Shown: positions 41,143-51,220 of the stretch, in pieces
Layout: each line of letters opens with the position of its first letter
How positions within the stretch are numbered: the first letter of the stretch is position 1
DNA from: Variovorax fucosicus
Lineage (GTDB): Bacteria; Pseudomonadota; Gammaproteobacteria; Burkholderiales; Burkholderiaceae_C
Length of the DNA: 64,000 bases
Assembly (NCBI RefSeq): GCF_030316825.1
Contig: NZ_JASZYU010000001.1
Location: 806,001 to 870,000, forward strand
Direction of reading: 5' to 3'
Notes under the pieces: generated by a model
What the model was told of the DNA's origin: nothing
Seen by the model: only the letters and a program-made list of their open reading frames with translations
Database searches by the model: none
Program-made: the position numbers and the translations under genes

Positions 41143-41912
41143 GCGGGGTTGTCGATGTCAATGAACTCGTGCTTCAGCCCGAGCTGCGCGGCCACGTGGG
41201 CGGCCACCGCCGGTGCGCCGTAGCGCTCGGTCGCGTGGTGGCCGCAGGCCAGGAAGGCCACACCCATCTCGCGCGCGTAGTGCGCCTGCGGCTCCGAGAT
41301 CTCGCCGGTGATGAACGCGTCGGCCCCCGCGGCGATCGCGGCTTCGAAGTAGCCCTGCGCGCCGCCGGTGCACCAGGCGATGTTCTTGACCGGGCGGTGC
41401 GCCGTGTCCAGCAGGGTCACCGGCCGTTTGAGCACCTTTTCCGCATGCGCTGCGAGGGCCGCGGCGCTGGCGAATCCCTCCCCATCCCTGCGCCCGCCGA
41501 AAAATCCCAGTTCCTGTTCGCCGAAGCGCCCGGTCGACCCGGCGTGCGCCACCAGCCCCAGTTGCAGGCCGAACTGCGCGTTGTTGCCCAGTTCGGGATG
41601 CGCGTCCAGCGGCAGGTGGTAGGCAAAAAGATTGACATCGTCACCGAGCAGCAGGCCGAGCCGCTGCCGCATCCAGCCCGTCACGCGCCCGTCCTGGCCG
41701 CGCCAGAACAGACCGTGGTGCACGAAGATGGCGTCGGCTTCGGCATGAATCGCCGCTTCGATCAGCGCCCGGCTGGCGGTCACGCCCGACACGATCTTGC
41801 GCACCGTGGTGCGGCCCTCCACCTGCAGGCCGTTCGGACCGTAGTCCTTGAAACGGCCGGGGGCCAGCAGGACATCGAAGGCAAGCAGCAGTTCGTGGCG
41901 CGTGGTGCTCAT
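41139..41912 (-). CDS. NIF3-family metal-binding protein (YbgI-like)
   Basis: A 257-residue protein of the NIF3/YbgI family. The start is STTRHELLLAFDVLLAPGRF, and the dinuclear metal ligands lie in IFVHHGLFW and FAYHLPLDAHPELG, with FITGEISEPQAHYARE and ACGHHATERYG near the C-terminus. The exact function is not settled; the family includes GTP cyclohydrolase I type 2-like proteins. ATG 41912 is preceded by CACAAT 6 nt upstream, suggesting a leaderless start. It is coupled to pdxA. Confidence 0.88.
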   Translation of the reverse strand: MSTTRHELLLAFDVLLAPGRFKDYGPNGLQVEGRTTVRKIVSGVTASRALIEAAIHAEADAIFVHHGLFWRGQDGRVTGWMRQRLGLLLGDDVNLFAYHLPLDAHPELGNNAQFGLQLGLVAHAGSTGRFGEQELGFFGGRRDGEGFASAAALAAHAEKVLKRPVTLLDTAHRPVKNIAWCTGGAQGYFEAAIAAGADAFITGEISEPQAHYAREMGVAFLACGHHATERYGAPAVAAHVAAQLGLKHEFIDIDNPA

Positions 41913-41918
41913 GTCGTG

Positions 41919-41924
41919 ATTGTG
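41919..41924 (-). promoter_or_regulatory. Candidate -10 box of the NIF3-family gene
   Basis: CACAAT on the minus strand is 6 nt from the ATG, so +1 would coincide with the start codon. The region is divergent from the DegS-like gene. Confidence 0.35.
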
Positions 41925-42024
41925 GCCCCGGCGCGGACTGCTGGCGAGACGCGTTGGGGGACAATGGTGGTTTGGTCGCGCAACCGCCATGGTCGCGCGC
42001 CTCGCAACCTTCTCTGGCCTTTTC

Positions 42025-43194
<1,170 letters not shown>

Positions 43195-43202
43195 GAGCCC
43201 GC

Positions 43203-44012
43203 TCAGGGCTTGGCGGAATCGGCGCTGGTGTCGGCGTCTTCGCCCGGCGCCTTGCTGTGCCGCACGAAGTACTTCGCCGCGACGATGCCGATTTCGTAGA
43301 GCAGGCACATCGGGATCGCCAGCGCCAGTTGCGACACCACGTCAGGCGGCGTCAGCACCGCGGCGACGATGAACGCGACCACGATGAAGTAGCCACGGAA
43401 CGCGCGCAACTTCTCGATGGTGACCATCTCGAAGCGCACCAGCAGCATCACCACGATCGGCACCTGGAATGCCACGCCGAACGCGATATAGAGGGACAGG
43501 ATCGCCTCCACGTACGACGAGATGTCGGGCGTCGCCGACACCGAGGCCGGGGTGAACTTCTGGATGAAGCCGAACATCTTGTCGAGCACGAAGAACTGCA
43601 CGAACGCGATGCCGCCGTAGGCCAGCATGCTGCCGAAGAAGATCAACGGCAAGGCAAACCGCTTCTCGTGGCTGTAGAGCCCGGGCGCCACGAACATCCA
43701 GATCTGGTACATGAGCCAGGGCAAGGCCAGCAGCACCGCCGTCATGCCCAGCACCTTGAGCGGCACGAAGAACGGCGAGAAGACGCCAATGGCGATCAGC
43801 TTGGCGTCGGCCGGCATGTGGGCGCGGATCGGCACAGCGATCAGGTCGATCAGCCCGCTCGGGCCGGGCCAGATCGCCAGCAGCGCCGCCGCCACGGCCA
43901 GGCCATAGCAGCAGTAGAGCAGGCGGTCGCGCAACTCGACCAGATGCTGCACGAAGGGCTGCTCCGTGCCTGCGAGCTCGTCTTCTTTGTTGTTGTTCGG
44001 GGATTCGGCCAT
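43203..44012 (-). CDS. tatC: Sec-independent translocase TatC
   Basis: A 269-residue six-span membrane protein that recognises twin-arginine signals. Conserved parts are FVQHLVELRDRLLYC, the PF-rich first periplasmic loop, ALPWLMYQIWMFVAPGLYSHEKR and a final PPDVVSQL region. It is the last gene of tatABC, 59 bp after tatB. Confidence 0.97.
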   Translation of the reverse strand: MAESPNNNKEDELAGTEQPFVQHLVELRDRLLYCCYGLAVAAALLAIWPGPSGLIDLIAVPIRAHMPADAKLIAIGVFSPFFVPLKVLGMTAVLLALPWLMYQIWMFVAPGLYSHEKRFALPLIFFGSMLAYGGIAFVQFFVLDKMFGFIQKFTPASVSATPDISSYVEAILSLYIAFGVAFQVPIVVMLLVRFEMVTIEKLRAFRGYFIVVAFIVAAVLTPPDVVSQLALAIPMCLLYEIGIVAAKYFVRHSKAPGEDADTSADSAKP

Positions 44013-44071
44013 GGGGAAAAGTAATTGGCCGGTGCGAAGTCCGGCGCGCGAGGGCGCTCAGTAACCCGGGT

Positions 44072-44533
44072 TCAGTTGATCTTGTGGGGCCGGAAGCGCG
44101 CCACGCGCGCCGCGCCCGACAGCGCCTTGGTGCGCACGCCGTTGCGCGACTTGTACCACTGCGGCGTGGCGCCCTGCTTCAGGCGCCAGTTCTTGCGTGG
44201 ATGCTTGTACTCGGGGAAGGTGGGCACGACATCCGACAAGGCGGTGTAGCCGCCGTCGCCGGTGTCCTTGAAGCTCTTTTCGATCGCGTTCGCCTCGTTG
44301 TGGATGCTGTGCTCCACATCGCGCGCCGCTTCTTCGACGGTGCTCTTCATCTTGCGAAGCTCGTCGAGCTCCATCGAGCGGTTGACCTCCGCCTTGACGT
44401 CGTTCACGTAACGCTGCGCCTTGCCGAGCAAGGTGCCGACGGTTCGCGCCACGCGCGGCAGCTTTTCGGGCCCGATGACGATCAGCGCCACCACGCCGAT
44501 CAGCGCCATCTTTTCGATGCCGAGGTCGAGCAC
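44072..44533 (-). CDS. tatB: Sec-independent translocase TatB
   Basis: A 153-residue protein with one N-terminal membrane helix ([20 protein letters not shown]), the [13 protein letters not shown] hinge, an amphipathic helix and a long charged tail. It forms the receptor complex with TatC. It lies 6 bp after tatA. Confidence 0.95.
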   Translation of the reverse strand: MLDLGIEKMALIGVVALIVIGPEKLPRVARTVGTLLGKAQRYVNDVKAEVNRSMELDELRKMKSTVEEAARDVEHSIHNEANAIEKSFKDTGDGGYTALSDVVPTFPEYKHPRKNWRLKQGATPQWYKSRNGVRTKALSGAARVARFRPHKIN

Positions 44534-44539
44534 GAGCGC

Positions 44540-44779
44540 TTAGGACTTCTGACGGGCTTCGACGTCGATCGTCGACTTGTCGGCAGCGGGGTTGCCGCTC
44601 ACCTGCGCCGGCGGGGTGGTGGTCGCGGTGTCGCTGGTGGCACCGTCTTTCATGCCGTCCTTGAAACCCTTGACGGCGCCGCCGAGGTCACCGCCCATGT
44701 TGCGCAGTTTTTTGGTGCCGAACACCATCACCACGATCAGCAGCACGATCAGCCAGTGCCAGATTGAAAATGAACCCAT
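44540..44779 (-). CDS. tatA: Sec-independent translocase TatA
   Basis: A 79-residue pore-forming subunit. The start [19 protein letters not shown] forms the membrane helix, followed by the [21 protein letters not shown] hinge and amphipathic helix (TatA hallmark), then a Thr/Ala-rich tail. CAGGAG precedes ATG 44779. Confidence 0.96.
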   Translation of the reverse strand: MGSFSIWHWLIVLLIVVMVFGTKKLRNMGGDLGGAVKGFKDGMKDGATSDTATTTPPAQVSGNPAADKSTIDVEARQKS

Positions 44780-44804
44780 GGATGACTCCTGAAGAATGTA
44801 TCGA

Positions 44805-44810
44805 ATTTTA
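44805..44810 (-). promoter_or_regulatory. Candidate -10 box for tatABC
   Basis: TAAAAT on the minus strand in the 45-bp gap between hinT and tatA. The predicted +1 is about 20 nt before the tatA ATG. No clear -35, which would lie inside hinT. Confidence 0.3.
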
Positions 44811-44824
44811 GTCGGGCGGCGAAG

Positions 44825-45184
44825 TCAGCCACGCAACCAGGGTCGGGGGCCGCCCATGACGTGAACATGGAGATGATGGACTTCCTGTCCGCCCTCGGCG
44901 CCTGTGTTCACCACCACGCGAAAACCGCCTGCGGGATACGGGTTGCAGCCGGCCTCGACCGCGAGCTTCGGCGCCAGCGTCATGATCTTGCCCATCAAGG
45001 CGGCGTCGTCGGGCGTCAGTTGCGCCATCGAGGGAATATGGCGCTTGGGCACCAGCATGAAATGCACCGGCGCCCAGGGCGCGATGTCGTGGAAGCCGAA
45101 CAGCTCGTCGTCTTCGTAGATCTTGCGCGAGGGAATCTTGCCCTCGACGATCTTGCAGAAAATGCAGCTCGGATCAGACGACAT
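44825..45184 (-). CDS. hinT: HIT-family purine nucleoside phosphoramidase
   Basis: A 119-residue HinT-like hydrolase of nucleoside 5'-phosphoramidates. The start has CIFCKIVEGKIPS, and the histidine triad is HHLHVHVMGG near the C-terminus. In betaproteobacteria it often sits between the his and tat genes, as here. It overlaps the upstream membrane-protein gene by 11 bp. Confidence 0.94.
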   Translation of the reverse strand: MSSDPSCIFCKIVEGKIPSRKIYEDDELFGFHDIAPWAPVHFMLVPKRHIPSMAQLTPDDAALMGKIMTLAPKLAVEAGCNPYPAGGFRVVVNTGAEGGQEVHHLHVHVMGGPRPWLRG

Positions 45185-45563
45185 TGGCAGGCTCCATCGG
45201 TCGACCGGCGTTCATGCGAACCATTCCTTTGATGATGCGATAGAGAAACCACAGCGAAATCAGCGCCCATGCGATCCAGCCCGGCGCCAGCAGCAGCAGC
45301 CAGAGGGGCGAGGTCACCACGTACAGCACGCCAGCCCACAGCACCGAGCGGATGCGCCAGCTGAAGTGCGAGGCCTGCCAGGTGCCGGCCGCGTCGTCGC
45401 GCTTGACCAAGTCGATGACCAGCGCAATCAGCAGCAGTGCGATGGACGCCTGCGCGCCCGGCAGCACCGCGCCGATCGCGACGATCAGGTGCATGAAGTA
45501 GCTGATCCAGCCGATCGTCTTGAGCGACTCGTTCGGCGTCACGTCGATGATTTCGTTGGCCAT
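45174..45563 (-). CDS. Small membrane protein, DUF4870-like
   Basis: A 129-residue protein with about three membrane segments (near 20-52, 75-105 and 105-118). The pattern TIGWISYFMHLIVAIG ... IALLLIALVIDLVKR resembles DUF4870/YjfC-like small membrane proteins. Function unknown. It lies 16 bp after hisE and overlaps hinT by 11 bp, so it is expressed with them. Confidence 0.75.
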   Translation of the reverse strand: MANEIIDVTPNESLKTIGWISYFMHLIVAIGAVLPGAQASIALLLIALVIDLVKRDDAAGTWQASHFSWRIRSVLWAGVLYVVTSPLWLLLLAPGWIAWALISLWFLYRIIKGMVRMNAGRPMEPANVV

Positions 45564-45579
45564 GGCTTTTTCTTCCCGT

Positions 45580-45957
45580 TCAGTCGTTGGAAGCTTCGCG
45601 ATCCTGCGCCTTGCGCAGGGCCTTTTCCTCGATGCCGCTGGTGCCCTCTCGGCGCTCCAGCTCGGCGATCACCTGGCGCGGCGTGAGTCCGTAGTGGGCC
45701 AGCGCCACCATGCTGTGGAACCACAAATCTGCCACTTCGTTCACTATTTTTGCGCGATCGCCGCCGTGGTCGGCGTCCTTGGCGGCCATCACTACCTCGG
45801 TGGCTTCCTCGCCGATTTTCTTCAGGAATGCGTCGGGGCCCTTGTGCAAAAGGCGCGCCACATAGCTCTTCTCGGGGTCGCCGCCGCGCGCCGGAAGGCG
45901 GGTCTCGATGATCGCCGCCAGGCGATCCAGGGCGTCGGTACTCAGGGTTTCCGTCAT
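45580..45957 (-). CDS. hisE: Phosphoribosyl-ATP pyrophosphatase
   Basis: A 125-residue all-helical enzyme for histidine step 2 (PR-ATP to PR-AMP). Metal-binding acidic residues lie in [16 protein letters not shown] and [10 protein letters not shown]. It is a separate protein, not fused to HisI as in enterics. The ATG overlaps the hisI stop by 4 bp. Confidence 0.95.
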   Translation of the reverse strand: MTETLSTDALDRLAAIIETRLPARGGDPEKSYVARLLHKGPDAFLKKIGEEATEVVMAAKDADHGGDRAKIVNEVADLWFHSMVALAHYGLTPRQVIAELERREGTSGIEEKALRKAQDREASND

Positions 45958-46346
45958 GACTTGTAGATCGCCTCGGGGTCTTTCAAGACCGGTTCGACCA
46001 CTGTCCACTGGCCGTTTTCGTATTTGCTGAAAAAGCAGCTGTGCCGGCCGGTGTGGCAGGCGATGCCCGGCTCGTGGCCCAGTTGGCTCACCTTGAGCAA
46101 CACCACGTCGTTGTCGCAATCGAGCCGGATCTCGTGCACGGTCTGCACGTGGCCGGACTCCTCGCCCTTGAACCAGAGCTTGTTGCGCGACCGGCTGAAG
46201 TACACGGCCCGGCCCAGCTCGGCCGTCTTGGCGAGCGCTTCCCGGTTCATCCAGGCGAACATCAGCACGTCGTTGCTGCCCTGCTCCTGCGCGATCACCG
46301 GCACCAGGCCGCTCGCGTCCCATTTCACTTCGTCAAGCCAGTTCAT
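45954..46346 (-). CDS. hisI: Phosphoribosyl-AMP cyclohydrolase
   Basis: A 130-residue metalloenzyme for histidine step 3, opening the adenine ring of PR-AMP. Conserved are [26 protein letters not shown], the Mg ligands DCDNDVVLL and zinc site [10 protein letters not shown]. It lies 14 bp after hisF and overlaps hisE by 4 bp. Confidence 0.96.
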   Translation of the reverse strand: MNWLDEVKWDASGLVPVIAQEQGSNDVLMFAWMNREALAKTAELGRAVYFSRSRNKLWFKGEESGHVQTVHEIRLDCDNDVVLLKVSQLGHEPGIACHTGRHSCFFSKYENGQWTVVEPVLKDPEAIYKS

Positions 46347-46360
46347 CCGGCGATTGTCCG

Positions 46361-47161
46361 CTACAGCCGGACCGGAATGCCGCGCGCCGCCATGCGCGCC
46401 TTGGCCTCGCCTACCGTGTGATCGCCGTAGTGGAAGATGCTGGCCGCCAGCACCGCGTCGGCGCCGCCCTGCTGCACGCCGTCGGCCAGGTGGTCGAGAT
46501 TGCCGACGCCGCCCGAGGCGATTACCGGCACGCTGACCGCGTCGCTCACCGCGCGGGTCAACGCCAGGTCGAAACCGCTCTTGGTGCCGTCGCGGTCCAT
46601 GCTGGTCAGCAGGATCTCGCCGGCACCGCGGCGCACCATCTCGACGGCCCACTGCACCGCGTCAAGGCCGGTGTTCTTGCGGCCGCCGTGGCTGTAGACG
46701 TCCCAGCCCGGGCCGGCGGCCTTGCCGTCCGCGCCGATGCGGGTTTCGTCTTCTGCGGTGCGGCGCTTGGCGTCGATGGCCACCACGATGCACTGGGCAC
46801 CGTACTTGTGCGAGGCCGCCTCGATCACCTGCGGGTCTGCGATGGCGGCCGAGTTGAAGCTGGTCTTGTCGGCGCCCGCATTGAGCAGCCGGCGCACGTC
46901 GGCCACGGTGCGCACGCCGCCGCCGACCGTGAGCGGAATGAACACCTGCGAAGCCACCGCTTCGATGATTGGCAGGATCAGGTCGCGCCCGTCGCTGGTG
47001 GCGGTAATGTCGAGGAAAGTGAGTTCGTCGGCGCCCTGTGCGTTGTAGCGCGCGGCAATTTCCACCGGGTCGCCGGCGTCGCGCAATTCGAGAAAATTGA
47101 CGCCCTTGACGACACGGCCGCCGGTGACGTCGAGGCAGGGAATGATGCGTTTGGCCAGCAT
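46361..47161 (-). CDS. hisF: Imidazole glycerol phosphate synthase, cyclase subunit HisF
   Basis: A 266-residue TIM barrel that, with glutaminase HisH, makes imidazole glycerol phosphate and AICAR. The start [20 protein letters not shown] holds catalytic Asp11, and the second catalytic Asp is near 130 in the barrel. Its usual neighbour hisA is 3.3 kb away; the mutarotase gene lies 11 bp upstream on the same strand. Confidence 0.97.
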   Translation of the reverse strand: MLAKRIIPCLDVTGGRVVKGVNFLELRDAGDPVEIAARYNAQGADELTFLDITATSDGRDLILPIIEAVASQVFIPLTVGGGVRTVADVRRLLNAGADKTSFNSAAIADPQVIEAASHKYGAQCIVVAIDAKRRTAEDETRIGADGKAAGPGWDVYSHGGRKNTGLDAVQWAVEMVRRGAGEILLTSMDRDGTKSGFDLALTRAVSDAVSVPVIASGGVGNLDHLADGVQQGGADAVLAASIFHYGDHTVGEAKARMAARGIPVRL

Positions 47162-47172
47162 GGGGTTGTTGT

Positions 47173-48003
47173 TCAAAGGACGGTGAGTTGTTGCCAGGCC
47201 TGCCATTGCGCGCCCGGCGCCAGCAGCACGTTCTCATCGATGCGCGCAGCCTCGACACAGAGCATGTGGCGCCAGCCGTCATCCGGCAGGTCGGCCAGTT
47301 TGGCGCTGAGCGCTGCGCCGGGGTTCCAGATTACGGTTTCGGTGCAGCCCGCGCTCTGGGCGATCTGCAAGGTGCCCGACGGCTGCACCAGTTTCAGCGG
47401 GCCCGACGGCGCGGCATAGACGCTGTCGAATTCGGTGTCGAAGCGCAGGGCCTCTGCCATCTCGACATGGCGGTCGTCGCGCACCGCATCCCAGCGATTG
47501 GCGCCCCGAAGCCCTTCGAGCCGCGCCTGCGCGATGTCGTCGACGCGCAAGTAGCTGTGCAATGCCAGCGCAAAACTCATCGGCGCGCCGCCGGTGTTGG
47601 TCACGTCGATCGCCACCCGCAGCTGGCGCGGCGCCAGCGCCACCGTCAGTTGCAGGCGAAACGCGTGCGGCCAGAGGGTGCGCGTGGCTTCGTCGTCGCG
47701 CAGGGCCAGAGCGAGCTGCCCCTCCTTGCCGGGCACCGCCTGCCACGGCAGGTTGCGCGCAAAGCCGTGCTTGGGCAGCGCGCCGCGCTGGTTGAACTGC
47801 GGCCAGCAGACCGGCACGCCTCCGCGAATGGCGCTGCGGCCATCGAACAGCGCATCGGGGCTCAGATAGATGCGCTCGACACCGTCGGCCGTGGTCCACG
47901 AGAGCAGCTGCGCACCGTGCAGCGAGACCACCGCACGGCCGCCCTCCGGCAGGGTCAAGGCCAGCGCCGGCTGGCCACGGAATTCAAGGGACTGGGTCGG
48001 CAT
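47173..48003 (-). CDS. D-hexose-6-phosphate mutarotase (aldose-1-epimerase family)
   Basis: A 276-residue protein of the YeaD/galactose-mutarotase-like fold. Conserved parts are [39 protein letters not shown], the catalytic-His region ALHSYLRV, and the acid near TVIWNPG. It likely interconverts anomers of hexose-6-phosphates. It sits between hisA and hisF, transcribed into hisF. ATG 48003 is preceded by TAGAAT 7 nt upstream. Confidence 0.88.
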   Translation of the reverse strand: MPTQSLEFRGQPALALTLPEGGRAVVSLHGAQLLSWTTADGVERIYLSPDALFDGRSAIRGGVPVCWPQFNQRGALPKHGFARNLPWQAVPGKEGQLALALRDDEATRTLWPHAFRLQLTVALAPRQLRVAIDVTNTGGAPMSFALALHSYLRVDDIAQARLEGLRGANRWDAVRDDRHVEMAEALRFDTEFDSVYAAPSGPLKLVQPSGTLQIAQSAGCTETVIWNPGAALSAKLADLPDDGWRHMLCVEAARIDENVLLAPGAQWQAWQQLTVL

Positions 48004-48010
48004 GGGGTCG

Positions 48011-48016
48011 ATTCTA
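48011..48016 (-). promoter_or_regulatory. Candidate -10 box of the mutarotase-hisFIE unit
   Basis: TAGAAT on the minus strand, 7 nt before the ATG at 48003. If real, it gives hisF-hisI-hisE a promoter separate from hisGD-hisCBHA, with a leaderless first gene. Confidence 0.35.
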
Positions 48017-48158
48017 GGGAGCGCCGCGCCGCCGTTCGAAGCCGCCCGCATAACGGCAGGCACGATTTGCATGGCCGCCCATTGGCGCGGGCACGGATTT
48101 GGCATGAAATCGCTGCCGGACGACAACTCCCGAATTTCTTTCAACAAAAGGGGCTCAG

Positions 48159-49466
48159 ATGAAAAAGAAATTGCCACCCGCCATCTGGATCCTGATCGCC
48201 ATGGTGATCGGGATCGTGCTTGGCTACATGATCTTCATCAGCTTTCCCGACAAGAAGGCTGCGTCCCAGATCGCAGGCTACATCTCGATCATGTCTGACG
48301 TGTTTCTGCGGCTGATCAAGATGCTGATCGGCCCGCTGGTGTTCTCGACGCTGGTGGTCGGCATCGCGCACATGGGCGACGCCGCTTCGGTGGGCCGCGT
48401 GTTCGGCAAGGCGCTGGGCTGGTTCGTCACCGCCTCGCTGATCTCGCTGATTCTGGGCCTCATCATGGCCAACTTGCTGCAGCCGGGCCACAACCTGGGG
48501 CTGCCATTGCCCGATATTGGTGCCTCGGCCAACCTGGCCACCTCCAAGTTCACGCTGAAGGACTTCGTGAGCCACCTGGTGCCGAAGTCGTTCGCCGAAG
48601 CCATGGCCAACAACGAGATCCTGCAGATCGTCGTGTTCTCGATGTTCTTCGGGGTGGCGCTGGCATCGCTGGGCGACAAGGCCAAGACGCTGGTCGCCGC
48701 GATCGACGAGCTGTCCCACGCGATGCTGAAGATCACCGGCTACGTGATGAAGCTGGCCCCCCTGGCCGTGATGGCCGCCATGGCCGCCACCGTGGCCGTC
48801 AATGGGCTGGAGATCCTGCTCAAGTTCGCCGTGTTCATGGGCGACTTCTACCTCGGGCTGTTCGTGCTGTGGGCGGTGCTGATCGGTGCCGGCTTCCTGT
48901 TCCTCGGCCCGCGCGTGTTCAAGCTGCTGGTGCTGATCAAGGAGGCTTTCCTGCTGTCTTTCGCCACGGCCAGCTCGGAAGCGGCCTACCCGAAGATTCT
49001 CGACGCGCTCGACCGTTTCGGCGTGAAGCGCAAGATCTCCAGCTTCGTGATGCCGATGGGCTACTCGTTCAACCTGGACGGCTCGATGATGTATTGCACC
49101 TTCGCGGTGCTGTTCATCGCACAGGCCTACAACATCGAGCTGCCGCTCGGCACCCAGATCACGATGCTGCTGATCCTGATGCTCACCTCCAAGGGCATGG
49201 CCGGCGTGCCGCGCGCCTCGCTGGTGGTGATCGCCGCCACGCTGAACCAGTTCAACATTCCCGAAGCCGGCTTGCTGCTGATCCTCGGCGTCGACACCTT
49301 CCTCGACATGGGTCGCTCGGCCACCAACGCGGTGGGCAACTCGATCGCCACCGCCGTGGTCGCCAAGTGGGAAGGCGAGCTGATGCCGGAATCCGAGGCC
49401 GCCGCCAATGCCCGCGCGATCGACGCCGAGCTCTCAGCCACGCTGGCCCATCCGGCGCACGCCTGA
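48159..49466 (+). CDS. Dicarboxylate/amino acid:cation symporter (DctA/GltP family)
   Basis: A 435-residue DAACS-family transporter of C4-dicarboxylates or glutamate/aspartate with H+ or Na+. It has eight or more membrane spans. Substrate and cation motifs include SSEAAYPKILDAL, MPMGYSFNLDGSMMYCTF and DTFLDMGRSATNAVGNSIA. AAGGGG precedes ATG 48159. It is on the opposite strand to the his genes and is followed 8 bp later by a solute-binding protein gene. Confidence 0.92.
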   Translation: MKKKLPPAIWILIAMVIGIVLGYMIFISFPDKKAASQIAGYISIMSDVFLRLIKMLIGPLVFSTLVVGIAHMGDAASVGRVFGKALGWFVTASLISLILGLIMANLLQPGHNLGLPLPDIGASANLATSKFTLKDFVSHLVPKSFAEAMANNEILQIVVFSMFFGVALASLGDKAKTLVAAIDELSHAMLKITGYVMKLAPLAVMAAMAATVAVNGLEILLKFAVFMGDFYLGLFVLWAVLIGAGFLFLGPRVFKLLVLIKEAFLLSFATASSEAAYPKILDALDRFGVKRKISSFVMPMGYSFNLDGSMMYCTFAVLFIAQAYNIELPLGTQITMLLILMLTSKGMAGVPRASLVVIAATLNQFNIPEAGLLLILGVDTFLDMGRSATNAVGNSIATAVVAKWEGELMPESEAAANARAIDAELSATLAHPAHA

Positions 49467-49474
49467 GTACGGCC

Positions 49475-50410
49475 ATGAACTCCGCACGTTCGGCATGGAG
49501 ACTGGCCCGCAGGCTGGCGGCCGCGGGGCTGCTGGCCTCGGGGCTCGGTGTGGCGGTGGCACAGACGCAGACCGATGCGTCGCTCACCGGCACGCTCGCC
49601 AAGGTGCGCAATGCCGGCGCCGTAACCATCGGCTACCGCGAGTCGTCGATTCCGTTCTCGTACCTGTCGGCGCGCAAGGAACCGATCGGCTACTCGATCG
49701 AGCTCTGCAAGCAGCTGGTCGACGCTATCGGCGACGCGGTGCACAAGACCCTGGCCATCAAGTGGGTGCCCGTGACCCCGGCCTCGCGCATCGACGCGGT
49801 GGCCAATGGCCAGGTCGACCTGGAATGCGGCTCGACCACCAGCAACCTGGAGCGCCAGAAGCGCGTGGCCTTCTCGCCCACGCTGTTCGTCTCGGGCACC
49901 AAGCTGCTCGTCAAGAAGGGCTCGCCCGTCAAGACCTTCCGCGACCTGGCCGGCAAGACGGTGGCCGTGACTGCCGGCACCACCAACGAAAAGACCATGA
50001 AGGACTTGTCGGAGCGCTTCAAGCTCGGGCTGAACATCGTGGTGTCGGCCGACCATGCCGAATCGTTCGGACTGGTGAAAGCCGGCAAGGCCGAGGCGTT
50101 CGCCACCGACGACGTGCTGCTCTATGGCTTCATCGCCGAAGACAAGGCGGCGTCGCAGGGACAGAGCGCCTACGAGGTGGTCGGCGACTTCCTTTCATAC
50201 GACCCGTACGGCGTGATGTACCGCAAGGACGATCCGCAGATGGCCCGCGTGGTGAACGAGACCTTCCAGATGCTGGCGCAGGACGGTGAGATCGAGCGTC
50301 AGTACAAGCGCTGGTTCCTGCGCAAGCTGCCCTCGGGCACGAGCATCGACCTGCCCATGAGCCCGCAGCTCGAAACCATCCTGCAAACCATGGCGGTCAA
50401 GTCGGAATAG
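49475..50410 (+). CDS. Amino-acid ABC transporter substrate-binding protein (GltI-like), orphan
   Basis: A 311-residue periplasmic binding protein of family SBP_bac_3. A signal peptide ends near GVAVAQ. The ligand-binding start AGAVTIGYRESSIPFSY, DLECGSTTSNLERQKRVAFS and the C-terminal DPQMARVVNETFQ fit glutamate/aspartate-type proteins. No permease or ATPase gene accompanies it; it is 8 bp behind the dicarboxylate symporter. It ends at a bidirectional terminator facing hisA. Confidence 0.9.
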   Translation: MNSARSAWRLARRLAAAGLLASGLGVAVAQTQTDASLTGTLAKVRNAGAVTIGYRESSIPFSYLSARKEPIGYSIELCKQLVDAIGDAVHKTLAIKWVPVTPASRIDAVANGQVDLECGSTTSNLERQKRVAFSPTLFVSGTKLLVKKGSPVKTFRDLAGKTVAVTAGTTNEKTMKDLSERFKLGLNIVVSADHAESFGLVKAGKAEAFATDDVLLYGFIAEDKAASQGQSAYEVVGDFLSYDPYGVMYRKDDPQMARVVNETFQMLAQDGEIERQYKRWFLRKLPSGTSIDLPMSPQLETILQTMAVKSE

Positions 50411-50415
50411 GAAAG

Positions 50416-50443
50416 GCTTCAGCGCGCCTCAGCGCGCTGAAGC
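50416..50443. terminator. Bidirectional terminator between the binding-protein gene and hisA
   Basis: Perfect 12-bp arms (GCTTCAGCGCGC / GCGCGCTGAAGC) with a 4-nt CTCA loop lie between two convergent stop codons. There is no long T-tract on either side, so termination may need Rho, or the hairpin may protect both 3' ends. Confidence 0.65.
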
Positions 50444-50445
50444 GC

Positions 50446-51192
50446 CTACTGCGTGTTGGCGAGTTCGTCGGCCCTGGCCTGGGCTGCGGCGAAGTCGAGG
50501 TCGCCCGAATAGATCGCGCGGCCGCAGATCACGCCTTCGACGCCGTCGGATTCGACTGCGCAGAGGCGTTCGATGTCCGCCATGTTCGACAGGCCGCCCG
50601 ACGCGATCACCGGGATCGTGAGCGCCTGCGCGAGCTTGACCGTGGCCTCAATGTTGATGCCCGACAACATGCCGTCGCGGCCGATGTCGGTGTAGATGAT
50701 CGATTCGACGCCGTAGTCCTCGAACTTCTTGCCGAGGTCGGCCACCTCGTGGCCGGTGAGCTTGCTCCAGCCGTCGGTCGCGACCTTGCCGTCTTTCGCG
50801 TCCAGCCCGACGATGATGTGGCCGCCGAAAGCGCTGCACGCGTCTTTCAGGAAGCCCGGGTTCTTGACCGCGGCGGTGCCGATGATCACGTAGCGCAGGC
50901 CGTCGTCGATGTAGCGCTCGATCGTGTCGAGGTCGCGGATGCCGCCGCCGAGCTGCACCGGGATGTCGTCGCCCACCGCGCGCAGGATCGCCTTGATGGC
51001 GGCATGGTTCTGCGGCTTGCCGGCGAAGGCGCCGTTCAGGTCGACCAGGTGCAACCGCCGCGCGCCGGCTTCAAGCCACTGGAGCGCCATCGCGGCCGGG
51101 TCTTCACTGAAGATGGTGGACTGGTCCATGTCGCCCTGCTTGAGGCGAACGCAGTGACCGTCCTTGAGATCGATGGCGGGAATCAACAGCAT
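50446..51192 (-). CDS. hisA: ProFAR isomerase HisA
   Basis: A 248-residue TIM-barrel isomerase for histidine step 4. The start [20 protein letters not shown] has catalytic Asp8, and [14 protein letters not shown] and [12 protein letters not shown] (second Asp) are conserved. It lies 28 bp after hisH and is the last of the hisGD-hisCBHA run before the inserted transport genes. Confidence 0.97.
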   Translation of the reverse strand: MLLIPAIDLKDGHCVRLKQGDMDQSTIFSEDPAAMALQWLEAGARRLHLVDLNGAFAGKPQNHAAIKAILRAVGDDIPVQLGGGIRDLDTIERYIDDGLRYVIIGTAAVKNPGFLKDACSAFGGHIIVGLDAKDGKVATDGWSKLTGHEVADLGKKFEDYGVESIIYTDIGRDGMLSGINIEATVKLAQALTIPVIASGGLSNMADIERLCAVESDGVEGVICGRAIYSGDLDFAAAQARADELANTQ

Positions 51193-51220
51193 GGCGAGGC
51201 AAGGCAACCCGAAGGCGGCT

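Noticed and set aside
48099-48116. A sigma-54-like sequence (TTGGCATG...CGCTGC) upstream of the dctA-like gene
   Set aside because: dctA is sigma-54 dependent in some bacteria, but the GG-to-GC spacing here is 9 or 12 nt instead of 10, so the match fails.
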